A stretch of DNA of 64,000 nt from Streptomyces sp. T12 (GCF_028736035.1 NZ_CP117866.1:4526001-4590000); one strand, 5' to 3'. Positions 35,917 to 44,425 are shown, counted from the stretch's first letter. Made by a program: numbers and translations. Notes: generated by a model from the sequence alone, not told the origin.

Positions 35917-35951
35917 TACTAACATCACAGTTACTAACATTGACGTTAGTA
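35917..35951. promoter_or_regulatory. TACTAAC repeat operator upstream of the ATPase gene
   Basis: TACTAAC occurs at 35917-35923 and 35932-35938. The second copy faces GTTAGTA (35945-35951) across a 6-base spacer, a perfect 7-bp inverted repeat. The direct spacing is 15 bp. It begins 35 bp upstream of the ATPase start codon and is AT-rich, so it may overlap the promoter. Confidence 0.6.
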
Positions 35952-36015
35952 GGGGGCTGCTCTATTCGGCCTCGGACGGCCGGGGGTTGCACGCCTGACC
36001 AGGCAATACGTATCG

Positions 36016-36051
36016 AACAGCTCCCTCGGAGTGATCTCCGAGGGAGCTGTT
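36016..36051. terminator. perfect 16-bp hairpin after rpoA
   Basis: AACAGCTCCCTCGGAG (36016-36031) and CTCCGAGGGAGCTGTT (36036-36051) form a perfect stem with a 4-base loop, about 40 bases beyond the rpoA stop on the minus strand. A T-run follows on the plus strand. It closes rpoA as a single-gene transcript. Confidence 0.85.
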
Positions 36052-36089
36052 TTCTGTCGTCCCGGCTCCCCCGCGAACCGGTGCAGCGT

Positions 36090-37106
36090 TCAGTACTGCT
36101 CGGTCTCCACGAAACCCCCGTCCGCGTTGTCGTCCGCGTCGAAGGCAGCGGCGGTCGGGTCGAATCCGGGCGGGCTGTCCTTCAGGCCCAGACCCAGGCC
36201 GGCCAGCTTCGCCTTGACCTCGTCGATCGACTTCGCACCGAAGTTACGGATGTCGAGGAGGTCGGCCTCGGAGCGCGCCAGGAGCTCACCCACCGAGTGG
36301 ACGCCCTCACGCTTGAGGCAGTTGTACGAACGGACCGTGAGCTCCAGCTCCTCGATCGGCAGCGCCAGGTCGGCGGCGAGGGCGGCGTCCGTGGGGGACG
36401 GGCCCATGTCGATGCCCTCGGCGTCGATGTTCAGCTCGCGGGCGAGACCGAACAGCTCGACCAGGGTCTTACCGGCGGAGGCCATGGCGTCACGCGGACG
36501 CATCGCCTGCTTGGTCTCGACGTCGACGATCAGCTTGTCGAAGTCGGTGCGCTGCTCGACACGCGTGGCCTCGACCTTGTACGTGACCTTCAGCACCGGC
36601 GAGTAGATGGAGTCGACCGGGATACGGCCGATCTCCTGGCCCACCTGCTTGTTCTGCACGGCGGAGACGTAACCGCGGCCACGCTCGACCGTGAGCTCCA
36701 TCTCCAGCTTGCCCTTGCCGTTCAGCGTGGCGAGGACCAGATCGGGGTTGTGCACCTCGACACCGGCCGGGGGCGCGATGTCGGCGGCGGTGACCAGACC
36801 CGGACCCTGCTTACGCAGGTACATCACGACCGGCTCGTCGTGCTCCGAGGAGACGACCAGCTGCTTGATGTTGAGGATCAGGTCGGTGACATCCTCCTTG
36901 ACGCCCGGCACGGTGGTGAACTCGTGCAGCACACCGTCGACGCGGATGGACGTGACCGCCGCACCCGGAATCGAGGACAGGAGCGTACGACGCAGGGAGT
37001 TGCCGAGGGTGTAACCGAAACCCGGCTCCAGCGGCTCGATCACGAACCGGGACCGGAACTCGTCGACGACCTCTTCGGTCAACGAGGGACGCTGAGCAAT
37101 CAGCAC
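36090..37106 (-). CDS. rpoA: RNA polymerase alpha subunit, stand-alone gene
   Basis: About 338 residues from GTG 37106 with GGAGG nine bases upstream. The N-terminal dimerisation domain is intact ([37 protein letters not shown], then the [20 protein letters not shown] block). So are the linker and the C-terminal DNA-binding domain ([37 protein letters not shown]). It matches streptomycete RpoA as I remember it, apart from conservative changes and a C-terminal tail about two residues shorter. Streptomycete rpoA normally lies between ribosomal genes rpsD and rplQ. Here the neighbours are a two-component kinase and an AAA ATPase, and a strong terminator follows immediately. This suggests an extra copy or a relocated gene. 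Confidence 0.95.
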   Translation of the reverse strand: MLIAQRPSLTEEVVDEFRSRFVIEPLEPGFGYTLGNSLRRTLLSSIPGAAVTSIRVDGVLHEFTTVPGVKEDVTDLILNIKQLVVSSEHDEPVVMYLRKQGPGLVTAADIAPPAGVEVHNPDLVLATLNGKGKLEMELTVERGRGYVSAVQNKQVGQEIGRIPVDSIYSPVLKVTYKVEATRVEQRTDFDKLIVDVETKQAMRPRDAMASAGKTLVELFGLARELNIDAEGIDMGPSPTDAALAADLALPIEELELTVRSYNCLKREGVHSVGELLARSEADLLDIRNFGAKSIDEVKAKLAGLGLGLKDSPPGFDPTAAAFDADDNADGGFVETEQY

Positions 37107-37328
37107 GAGGTATTGCCTCCAGTGTTTTGCGCCCGCTATGTGACGCCGTAGACACCACGAAGGGTACGGGCAGGTACGCCTCCAGCCTGACGCATGAGCG
37201 ATTGTCGCCGCGACATGAAGGCAGCGCTCAGCGTTTCCGCAGGTCACGGATTCCTTGTCCGGGGGCCGTTCGCGGCCGGCGACCCCGCGGCACCGGCACC
37301 CCCGCCGACACCCCCGCCGACCACACCG

Positions 37329-39212
37329 TCAGGCAGGGATGACGAGTGGCAGGTCGGCGGTGATGGTGGCGCCCTGTGGGGTGGTGTGGATGGTGAGGGT
37401 GCCGCCGATCTCCTCGACGCGTTCGTACATGGATTGGATGCCCACGCCGGGTGTCCACCTCTCGGTGCACTGACCGCTGTCGGCGACGGTCACGCGCAGG
37501 AGCTCGGGGGCCGCGAGGTCCAGGGTGAGGGCGGCGGTGGTGCCGTCGGAATGCCGGGCGATGTTGGTCACGGCCTCCACCGCCACCCGGTACGCGGCCA
37601 CCTCGACGGCCGCCGGGAGCGGTGGCAGCCGTTGCGGAGCGTCGATCGTGACGGTCAGAGGCCGGCCGTCGGCGGCGCGCAGCGGGGCGATGCGCTGGCG
37701 GACGGCGTCGACGAGGCCGAGCTCGTCGAGGGCACGAGGCCGCAGGCCGTACACGATCCGGCGGATCTCGGTGATCGCGTCGCCGATGTCGGCGCGCAGC
37801 CCGCGCAGCGTCTCCACGGCGCGCTCCGGGTCGGTGGCGATGAGGTTGACGGCGGCGTCGGTGGTGTAGGCGATGCCGGTCAGGGCCGGGCCGAGACCGT
37901 CGTGCAGATCACGGCGCATCCGGCGGCGCTCCTCCTCCAGCGCGGTCACCACCCGGCCGCGGGAAACGCGCAGTTGCTCGCTGAGCCGCGCGGCGTGCAG
38001 GGCCTGGGCGAGCGGTGCCGCGACCAGTTCGAGCACCGCTGTCGCGGACCGGGGTAGCCGCAGGTGCCCGGGCGGGAGGCACACCTCGAGGTCGCCGACG
38101 TGTTCGGCGCCCGCGCGCAGGGCGGTGCGTGTGGTGTGGCCGTCGTCCATGGTGCCCACGGTGGCGACCGCGGTCCCGTCCTGACGCAGGGCGATGCCGG
38201 GCACGCCGAGGGTGGAGCGCAGGGTGTGCAGCCACAGCGGCGGCGGGGCGCCGGCGGTGAGGTCCGTGCCGAGCCGGGTCAGCGTCTCGACCGGGTCGGC
38301 CGATCTGCCGAACAGCATCTCGTCCATGCTCGCCTCGACCCGCTGCCGTACGGGCTGGTACCCGGCGGCGATCGTGGCCGCCAGCAGGGCCGGCACCCCC
38401 TTGCCCGGCCGGGATCCCACCACCAGCTCCCACACCGCCGCGACCCCCTCGTACACCGCCGCGCTCAGCGCGAGCATGACGATCAGGACGGTGGCCCCGC
38501 GGATCACGACCCGTACGTCGGCCCTGCGCGGCGCGACGAGCGCGACGGTGACGGCGAGGGGGAACGGCAGCGACACCGCGCTGGTGGCGACGACGGTGTC
38601 CACCGGCCCCATGGGCAGGGAGTTCTCGGCGGCGAACAGCAGCATGCCGCCCAGCGTGGTCGCGGCGGCGCCCAGGACCAGCCACAGCACGCGGCGCCGG
38701 TCGTCCCCGGCTGTGACCTCGAAGAGCACCCACGTCCCCGCGAGCATCGCGGTCCCGGCGGCGATCGCCGCGGTCACCTGAGCGCTCTCCACACCGGCCA
38801 CCGCCGCGACCGCGCATCCGGCGCCGGTGCCGCCGACGGCCAGGTCCGCGCAGAGCAGCAGCCGGGACGGCGGCCGTTTCGGCACGACGCGCAGGGCCGC
38901 CAGCGGAAGGGCCACCGTCGACGCGAGGACGGCCAGGGCCACGGCGAGCGCGTGGGCCCCCGCGGCGAGCGTGAGCGGGGCGGCCAGCAGGGCGGCCGCG
39001 GACGCACCGAGGAACGGGGTCGCCGCCGAGCCGGGGCGGCGGGCGGCGACCGCCCCGCAGCACAGCGCCAGGAACGTGCCGACGATCACCGCCCAGATCG
39101 CCCACTGCTCGGAGGAGGAGGGCGGGGCGAACCCGAGGGAGGCGAGGGCCGCGGTGGCGAGAAGGGAGAGAAGGGAGAGAAGGACCCATGTCCTCAGGCG
39201 CCGTACCGTCAC
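37329..39212 (-). CDS. sensor histidine kinase (HisKA_3/NarL type)
   Basis: 627 residues. The N-terminal half has about ten hydrophobic segments (VLLSLLSLLATAALASLGF through LIVMLALSAAVYEGVAAV). It is followed by a GAF-like cytoplasmic region and the HisKA_3 dimerisation helix, with the phosphoacceptor at H437 in RRDLHDGLGPALTG. A C-terminal HATPase domain follows (EAVTNIARHSDGTT N-box, VGIQSMYERVEEIGG). The gene overlaps its response-regulator gene by 4 bp. The signal is unknown; the many membrane segments suggest a membrane-embedded stimulus. Confidence 0.92.
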   Translation of the reverse strand: MTVRRLRTWVLLSLLSLLATAALASLGFAPPSSSEQWAIWAVIVGTFLALCCGAVAARRPGSAATPFLGASAAALLAAPLTLAAGAHALAVALAVLASTVALPLAALRVVPKRPPSRLLLCADLAVGGTGAGCAVAAVAGVESAQVTAAIAAGTAMLAGTWVLFEVTAGDDRRRVLWLVLGAAATTLGGMLLFAAENSLPMGPVDTVVATSAVSLPFPLAVTVALVAPRRADVRVVIRGATVLIVMLALSAAVYEGVAAVWELVVGSRPGKGVPALLAATIAAGYQPVRQRVEASMDEMLFGRSADPVETLTRLGTDLTAGAPPPLWLHTLRSTLGVPGIALRQDGTAVATVGTMDDGHTTRTALRAGAEHVGDLEVCLPPGHLRLPRSATAVLELVAAPLAQALHAARLSEQLRVSRGRVVTALEEERRRMRRDLHDGLGPALTGIAYTTDAAVNLIATDPERAVETLRGLRADIGDAITEIRRIVYGLRPRALDELGLVDAVRQRIAPLRAADGRPLTVTIDAPQRLPPLPAAVEVAAYRVAVEAVTNIARHSDGTTAALTLDLAAPELLRVTVADSGQCTERWTPGVGIQSMYERVEEIGGTLTIHTTPQGATITADLPLVIPA

Positions 39213-39883
39213 GGCCCCGCCTCCGGCGCGTCGCCGCCCAGCCCGTGCTGCCGCGCCAGGATCACCGCCTCGGTCCGCCCGCTCACGCCCAGCTTCAGGA
39301 AAATCACGGACAGCCGGTTCGCCACGGTCTTCTCGGCCAGCGCCAGGTCGGCCGCGACCCGGGCGTTCGAGTATCCCCGGGCCACGCGATCGAGCACTTC
39401 CCGCTCGCGGGGGGTCAGTTCGGGGAACGGGTCGGCCGGGGCGGCCGCCGGGGAGAGACGGCCGAGGAGGGCGGCCGCGACAGCGGGCGCGATCACGTAC
39501 TGCCCGGCCGCGACCGAGCGCAGCGTGGTCAGGATCTCCTCCTGCTGGGCGCCCTTGAGGAGGTAGCCGCGGGCACCGGCGCGCATCGCGGACACCACCG
39601 TCTCGTCGTCCTCGAACATCGTGACCACGAGCACCGCCACGTCCGGCAGCAGGGCGGTCAGCCGCCGGGTCGCCTCCACCCCGTCCAGCGCGGGCATCTG
39701 AACGTCCATCACTACGACATCGGGGCGGCTCAACTGGGCCTCCCGAAGCGCCTCTTCGCCGGTCGCCGCCTCCGCCACCACCTCCACGCCGGCCAGCGAG
39801 GCCAGCAGCGCGCTCATACCGCGTCGTACGACGGGATGGTCGTCGGCGATGAGCACCCGGATCGGACCGGCGGGGGAGGTCAT
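39209..39883 (-). CDS. NarL/LuxR-family response regulator
   Basis: About 224 residues from ATG 39883. The receiver domain has acidic DD at 14-15, phosphoacceptor D60 (VVVMDVQMP), T in VVTMFEDDE and K in GYLLKGAQ. The C-terminal LuxR helix-turn-helix is LTPREREVLDRVARGYSNAR and AEKTVANRLSVIFLKLGV. The gene precedes its kinase and overlaps it by 4 bp. Three palindromes in the upstream region (39905-39968) are likely binding sites for this regulator or another factor. Confidence 0.94.
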   Translation of the reverse strand: MTSPAGPIRVLIADDHPVVRRGMSALLASLAGVEVVAEAATGEEALREAQLSRPDVVVMDVQMPALDGVEATRRLTALLPDVAVLVVTMFEDDETVVSAMRAGARGYLLKGAQQEEILTTLRSVAAGQYVIAPAVAAALLGRLSPAAAPADPFPELTPREREVLDRVARGYSNARVAADLALAEKTVANRLSVIFLKLGVSGRTEAVILARQHGLGGDAPEAGP

Positions 39884-39904
39884 GTCCCGATGATGGCCGA
39901 CGGG

Positions 39905-39968
39905 TCTCCCGGCCGGGAGAGTTCTCCCTTCCTCCCGGTCCGGGAAATCCTCCCGGGGAGCCGGGAGG
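39905..39968. promoter_or_regulatory. three tandem TCCCGG/CCGGGA palindromes
   Basis: TCTCCCGGCCGGGAGA (39905-39920), TCCCGG-T-CCGGGA (39933-39945) and CCTCCCGG-GGAG-CCGGGAGG (39949-39968). All three are perfect and share the TCCCGG core. They lie between the divergent response-regulator gene and the small membrane-protein gene. Confidence 0.65.
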
Positions 39969-40060
39969 TTCTGACGATGCGCGCCGAGGGGTCCGGCCGC
40001 GATGCTCGGTCCACCGGGTCGCCGCACCGGCGGCCCCAACACCCGTACGGGGGAACCGAC

Positions 40061-40462
40061 ATGAGCCGGACCGAAGCGGCGGGCCCCACGCTCAGCCGCA
40101 AGAACAAGGTGGGCCTCGGGCTCGCCGCAGCACTCGGGCTGCTCGACATGATCAACGTGGTCGGCGTCTGGGCGCCGGACAGCGACGAACCCGGGCCGCC
40201 GGCAGGCGTCATCGTCGCCGACGCCGTCCTCGGACTGATCACGGTCGTGGCCGTCGTCTACACCTGGCGCACCGCCAACCGCACCGGCTCCCGCGTGGTC
40301 GCCGGGTCCCGGATCCTGTCGGCGATCACCGCGCTCCCGGCGCTGTTCGTCACCGGCGTACCGGCGTGGGGCGTGGCCGTCGTCGCGGTCTTCATCGTGG
40401 TCACCGTCGTCGTGATCGCCCTGGTCCTGTCCCGCCCGGCACCGGAATCGGCCCTCACCTGA
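40061..40462 (+). CDS. small integral membrane protein
   Basis: About 133 residues with four hydrophobic segments (VGLGLAAALGLLDMINVVGV, VIVADAVLGLITVVAVVYTW, ILSAITALPALFVTG, VAVVAVFIVVTVVVIALVL) and short charged loops. No catalytic motif. It is divergent from the two-component operon and shares its palindromic promoter region, so it is a good candidate target of that system. Confidence 0.75.
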   Translation: MSRTEAAGPTLSRKNKVGLGLAAALGLLDMINVVGVWAPDSDEPGPPAGVIVADAVLGLITVVAVVYTWRTANRTGSRVVAGSRILSAITALPALFVTGVPAWGVAVVAVFIVVTVVVIALVLSRPAPESALT

Positions 40463-40507
40463 AACCGCTCGAAAGCCACTTTCTCAGCGAGGAGAACGAG
40501 GAGAACC

Positions 40508-41686
40508 ATGAGCGACAAACGGGGGATCATCAGGATCGCGGTCCTGCTCGCCGCGATCCTGAGCATCGTCGGACCGGCCGTCACCGCGTGCGCGCCGGCC
40601 ACCAGGATCGCCGTCAAGGCGATCGCCCGCGGGGCTCCGGCCGCCGCGCCCTTCTTCGCGGACGCACTCGGACTCGCCGCCGACCATCCGATCAGCGACG
40701 CACTCGCCCTCGGGGGAGGCGTGCAGAAGGGCAACCGGCCCGGCCTCTACGGCGGCACACGGCACGACAAGAGCTGCGACAAGGGGAAACTCGTCGAGTT
40801 CCTCAAGGACCGCGCCAACCGCAAAAAGGCGCTGGAGTGGGCCGGGACGCAGGGCATCGGCATCGACGAGATCGGGGACTTCGTCGGGAAACTGACACCC
40901 GTTCTGCTGCGCAACGACACGCTGGTGAAGAACCACGACTACAAGAAGGGCAAGGCGGTCGCCTTCGAGGCGCTCCTGGAGGCCGGCATCGCGGTCCTGG
41001 TCGATCTGCACGGCAGGCCCGTGGTGCAGTGCAGCTGCGGCAATCCGCTGGGCGCGTTCGAGCACGATGTCGACAGGGCCGACGTCGAGTTCAAGGGTAC
41101 GAACAAGAAGTGGGCGTCGTACGACCGCGGCAAGGTCGTCAAGGTCGAGCCCGCTGATGACGGGGACGAGGTCGGGACGTTCCGGCTGGTCGATGTCCAG
41201 GAGGCGGACGCCGGCCTGGAACGGCCGGTGGGCTCGGACGGTACGCGGGACACCGCCCTGCCCGAGGACCCGGGCGGCGAAACAAGCGGCGAGGGCGACG
41301 GCGGAGACGTCGAGGTGCCCGACGTGACTCAGTCCTCCGTCGAGGAGGCCGCGGCGATCCTGCGGGACCAGGGCCTGGTCGTCGAAACGACGGAGGAGCC
41401 CTCCGAGACGGCCGGCCCCGGCACCGTCCTCGGCCAGAGCCCCGCCGCGGGCGAAACGGTCCCGGCATCCAGCACGGTGACCCTCACCGTGGCCACCGCT
41501 CCGGCCACCACCGATCCGCAAGTGACCGACCCCGAAGTGACCGATCCGCAAGTGACCGACCCGGAAGTGATCCCCTCGCCCGGCGAGCTCGCCACCCCGA
41601 CGCCGACGGACGTCGCCACACCGGGAGACACACCCCCCGCGCCGGAACCCCCGCCGTCGGAAGGCCTGTTCGGCAGCAGCTCCTGA
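40508..41686 (+). CDS. DUF6777-PASTA-domain lipoprotein-like secreted protein
   Basis: 392 residues. The N-terminal hydrophobic signal ends ...VGPAVTAC, a plausible lipobox. The middle (about 75-180) resembles DUF6777: GLYGGTRHDKSCDKGKLVEFL, TPVLLRNDTLVKNHDY, AGIAVLVDLHGRPVVQCSCGNPL. One PASTA domain follows at about 275-335 (VEVPDVTQSSVEEAAAILRD), a module that binds peptidoglycan or muropeptides. Then come four TDPQV/TDPEV repeats and a Pro-rich tail. The order suggests a surface protein held near the cell wall. Confidence 0.8.
   Translation: MSDKRGIIRIAVLLAAILSIVGPAVTACAPATRIAVKAIARGAPAAAPFFADALGLAADHPISDALALGGGVQKGNRPGLYGGTRHDKSCDKGKLVEFLKDRANRKKALEWAGTQGIGIDEIGDFVGKLTPVLLRNDTLVKNHDYKKGKAVAFEALLEAGIAVLVDLHGRPVVQCSCGNPLGAFEHDVDRADVEFKGTNKKWASYDRGKVVKVEPADDGDEVGTFRLVDVQEADAGLERPVGSDGTRDTALPEDPGGETSGEGDGGDVEVPDVTQSSVEEAAAILRDQGLVVETTEEPSETAGPGTVLGQSPAAGETVPASSTVTLTVATAPATTDPQVTDPEVTDPQVTDPEVIPSPGELATPTPTDVATPGDTPPAPEPPPSEGLFGSSS
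41510..41569 (+). repeat. four 15-bp coding repeats
   Basis: ACCGATCCGCAAGTG and ACCGACCCsGAAGTG alternate twice (41510-41569), encoding TDPQV-TDPEV-TDPQV-TDPEV in the linker after the PASTA domain. Confidence 0.85.
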
Positions 41687-41709
41687 AGCGCGCTGATCAT
41701 CGTGAGATA

Positions 41710-41744
41710 ACGTCCCTCTCACTCCGGGCGAGTGAGAGGGACGT
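41710..41744 (+). terminator. perfect 15-bp hairpin that also covers the next gene's ribosome binding site
   Basis: ACGTCCCTCTCACTC (41710-41724) and GAGTGAGAGGGACGT (41730-41744) pair around CGGGC. The stem begins 23 bases after the DUF6777 gene. Its 3' arm contains GAGAGGGA, the ribosome binding site of the GTG at 41746. Confidence 0.8.
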
Positions 41745-41745
41745 C

Positions 41746-42243
41746 GTGCAGGTTCAGGTGCGTGGGCGAGGGGCCCGTCGGTGGGTCGCCTTCGGGGCGA
41801 TCGCGTTCGGGGCGGTGTTCCTGGTCGTCGGGTTGATCCTGGCGGGGATGTCGGTGTCGTTCCTGGTCGATGCGGAGCGTGCCCCGGGCACGGTGGTGGC
41901 GCTGGAGTGGCGGGACGACGACAACGGCGCATCCCGCAGGAAGAGGGCGAACGACGAGCCCGTGGCGTATCCGGTGGTCGAGTTCACGTCGGCGGACGGC
42001 ACGTCGAGGACGTTCCGGAGCTCGACGGGTTCCAATCCACCGTCGTACGAGGAGGGCGAGCGGGTCGAGGTGCTCTACCGCGCCGACTCCCCCGAGGACG
42101 CGCGGATCAACGGGTTCGCCTCGCTGTGGCTGCTGCCGCTGGTCTTCGGTGGGATCGGGCTGGTGATCGCGGGGGTCGGGACGGCCGTTGCCACGGTTGG
42201 GCGGCGGCGTTCCCAGGCCGTGCCTACAGGTGGACGTTGGTGA
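41746..42243 (+). CDS. DUF3592-family membrane protein
   Basis: 165 residues from GTG 41746. There are two membrane segments, at about 15-40 (AIAFGAVFLVVGLILAGMSV) and 128-150 (LWLLPLVFGGIGLVIAGVGT). Between them lies the DUF3592 beta-domain (APGTVVALEW, PVVEFTSADGTSRTF, EGERVEVLYRADSPEDARING). Function unknown. Translation may be blocked when transcription comes from upstream, because a hairpin sequesters the ribosome binding site. The 3' end overlaps the convergent small-protein gene by 20 bp. Confidence 0.85.
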   Translation: MQVQVRGRGARRWVAFGAIAFGAVFLVVGLILAGMSVSFLVDAERAPGTVVALEWRDDDNGASRRKRANDEPVAYPVVEFTSADGTSRTFRSSTGSNPPSYEEGERVEVLYRADSPEDARINGFASLWLLPLVFGGIGLVIAGVGTAVATVGRRRSQAVPTGGRW

Positions 42244-42364
42244 TGAAGAAGTTCCACTCGTCGCGCCCGATTTCGCCATGGCCGGCCTGAGCCGCGGCCG
42301 GTACTGCGGACAGCATCAGCCCGGCGATGGCAACGGCCAAGGCGGCGACGACACGACGCTTCAC
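42224..42364 (-). CDS. tiny secreted protein
   Basis: 46 residues from GTG 42364, preceded by GGAGGAACC. A signal peptide (VVAALAVAIAGLMLSAVPAAA) leaves a mature peptide of about 20 residues (QAGHGEIGRDEWNFFITNVH). Longer in-frame starts are nonconserved. The good ribosome binding site and clean signal favour a real gene despite its size. Confidence 0.6.
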   Translation of the reverse strand: MKRRVVAALAVAIAGLMLSAVPAAAQAGHGEIGRDEWNFFITNVHL

Positions 42365-42515
42365 GGTTCCTCCTCCAGGGCGGCAGTACCGACCACCCTG
42401 CGCCAAGCCGGCCGCCCCGCCTGACAGACACGCTGCCCGGCCGGTGGATTCAGTCGCTCGGTGGGAGTCCGGACGGGACTGACGTCGATCGGTGGTCACG
42501 CTGGAGGCGGGGGCC

Positions 42516-43427
42516 TCAGGCTGTGCGGCCCGTGCGGCGCTCGACGTCCGCGGCAGCGGCCTCCGCCCGGCGGCGCGCCTCACGGACCTGCCGATCGGCC
42601 GTGCGCACCCGGTCGCGTGCCGCCTGCTCGGCGGAGCGTGCCTGTCGTTGCTCGTCCCTGGCCCGTTGCAGTTCGGCGGTCAGCTCACTGACGCGTCGCT
42701 GCGTCTCATCCAGGTGTTTCCTGGCCGCGTCGGCCTCCCGGCTCGCGCTCGCCGCCTCGTCTTCCCGCGCTCGCAGTTCCCGCGCGGCCTCGTCGGCGTC
42801 CTTGCGGGCTTGGGCGAGACGCCTGCGCCGGTCAGCGTCGGCCTTGCGGTCACGAGGAGGGGGTGGAGGGGGTGAAGAGGATGGAGGGGATGACGGGGAT
42901 TCGGTCGGAGGCGCTGCGGCGGGGGCGCGGCGCGGGGCCGCCTTCTCGGTGATCGCGGGGAAGTCGGTGGTGGCGCTGAAGGGCTTGCTGAGTCTGCCGC
43001 TCGCCCATTCCTGGGCGGCATCAGGGTCCGCGAGGGCGGCGCGCAGGGTGTCCTCGACTTCATGCTGGGCGGCATCGCTGATCGGGTGGCCTGCCGCCGC
43101 GGCCAGTTGTCCGGCCTGCCGGGACAGCGCGTTGATCAGAACCCGCTGCCGGCGGCTGAGCTCGCGCAGCTGGGCGCCGTCCAGGTTGCGATGTGCCTGT
43201 CTCAGCCCCTCGCCGAGGCGGAGCAGCGGTTCGACCTCGCCGCGGTGCGCGCGGACGAGGAGGTTGCTGGCCCAGGCCGACAGGCTCGGGCGTCGCAGCT
43301 TGGTGATCCGGTCTGCGAGGGCGCGGTCGCCGGCTGTGCGGGCTGCGGCCGCATGTGTGGCGCGGGCGGCGATGAACTCCTCCGGCCGCAGGCCGTACAG
43401 CTCGTCGGCGACAGTGTCCAGATCCAT
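42516..43427 (-). CDS. coiled-coil hypothetical protein
   Basis: About 303 residues from ATG 43427 (MDLDTVADELYGLRPEEFIA). The first ~150 residues are helical with a conserved look (ITKLRRPSLSAWASNLLVR). A Pro/Ser linker follows, and the last ~110 residues form a long Arg/Ala/Glu coiled coil. This is a widespread streptomycete protein with no known function; the coiled coil suggests self-association or nucleic-acid contact. Confidence 0.8.
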   Translation of the reverse strand: MDLDTVADELYGLRPEEFIAARATHAAAARTAGDRALADRITKLRRPSLSAWASNLLVRAHRGEVEPLLRLGEGLRQAHRNLDGAQLRELSRRQRVLINALSRQAGQLAAAAGHPISDAAQHEVEDTLRAALADPDAAQEWASGRLSKPFSATTDFPAITEKAAPRRAPAAAPPTESPSSPPSSSPPPPPPRDRKADADRRRRLAQARKDADEAARELRAREDEAASASREADAARKHLDETQRRVSELTAELQRARDEQRQARSAEQAARDRVRTADRQVREARRRAEAAAADVERRTGRTA

Positions 43428-43579
43428 CGGCGTCCCTCTCCGCGCCCACAGAGGTCCGTATCGATTTTTGCACCTTTGGTGCATGTGTCGCCTCGGCGGG
43501 ACGGTGAGCGGCCGCCGACGGCGGGGACACGACGGTCTCCGCCGTCACCCGGTACCCGGCTCCGCGCCCCGCGGTACCG

Positions 43580-43810
43580 CTAGAGCAGCTGGCCCACGAT
43601 GCGCGGAAGGATTCCCTGCTGGAGGTCGCTCTCCGCACTCTCGTCGACGTTGATCCTCATGGGGATGCGGTTCTCGGGCGTGGTCACAGTGCCGGGCGAG
43701 CTCTTCTGCTCGACCTGGCGATTCCCGTGGTCCCCGTCTGCCGAAGCGGGGACGGCGGCGGTCAGGATGAGGGTCGCGGCGGCAAGCGCGGCGGTAGCGA
43801 TGATCTTCAT
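43580..43810 (-). CDS. small secreted protein
   Basis: 76 residues from ATG 43810. The signal peptide is MKIIATAALAAATLILTAAV ending in PASA. The mature part is about 50 residues, hydrophilic, with an ESDLQQGILPRIVGQLL amphipathic end. No family recognised. Confidence 0.65.
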   Translation of the reverse strand: MKIIATAALAAATLILTAAVPASADGDHGNRQVEQKSSPGTVTTPENRIPMRINVDESAESDLQQGILPRIVGQLL

Positions 43811-43975
43811 GACGACCCTAACGACGCGCCTGGCGTCAGGGTGCGCCGCGCTGCGGCAATGGTGGAGCGATGCGGTGGAGCGGGGCCGAAGGGGCGGGGC
43901 GGGCCGCCCGAAGCGCACCGGGCGCACACTGGAAGCAGCAGGTCATGCTTTGTGAGCCGGACGTGGAGGTGGGCC

Positions 43976-44407
43976 ATGAGCACCCTCGAAGAACACGTCG
44001 ATGTGGGCGTTCCGATCGACACGGCTTGGGAGAGCCTTCACCGGGTGGACGACTATCCGCGCTTCCTGGCGGGAGTGCGTGACGCCCGTACGGAGGCCGG
44101 AGGCCGGGCGCGTCTGGACGTGGAGGCCGGGGGGCAGGCCCGGCAGTTCGAGGCCGAGGTTTCCGATCGGGCGGGGGAACGTGTGCTGGAGTGGCGCACC
44201 ACGGGCGCTCCTGACCTGGCGGGTTCCTTCTCGCTGCTGCCGATCGACCGCAACCGCACCCGCGTACAGGCACGGGTCGAGTACGACGCCGGCACGGTCA
44301 GGGAGACCTTCGGCGGGCCGAAGGGGTTCGCCCAGGCCAGCGCCATCGAGCGGCTCGTCCGTAGTGATCTCGAGCAGTTCAAGGAGTACGTGGAACAAGG
44401 GCGGTGA
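43976..44407 (+). CDS. SRPBCC-family protein (polyketide cyclase/START-like)
   Basis: About 143 residues from ATG 43976. The sequence reads as an SRPBCC helix-grip domain: VDVGVPIDTAWESLHRVDDY, PRFLAGVRD, VLEWRTTG and a C-terminal long helix (RLVRSDLEQFKEYV). Such proteins bind lipids or small hydrophobic ligands; here the substrate is unknown. Confidence 0.82.
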   Translation: MSTLEEHVDVGVPIDTAWESLHRVDDYPRFLAGVRDARTEAGGRARLDVEAGGQARQFEAEVSDRAGERVLEWRTTGAPDLAGSFSLLPIDRNRTRVQARVEYDAGTVRETFGGPKGFAQASAIERLVRSDLEQFKEYVEQGR

Positions 44408-44425
44408 GTGAGCGCGCACCGTAGC

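Noticed and set aside
36090..37247. rpoA starting at 37247
   Set aside because: The GTG at 37106 has a ribosome binding site and the conserved [12 protein letters not shown] start; the extension is not conserved.
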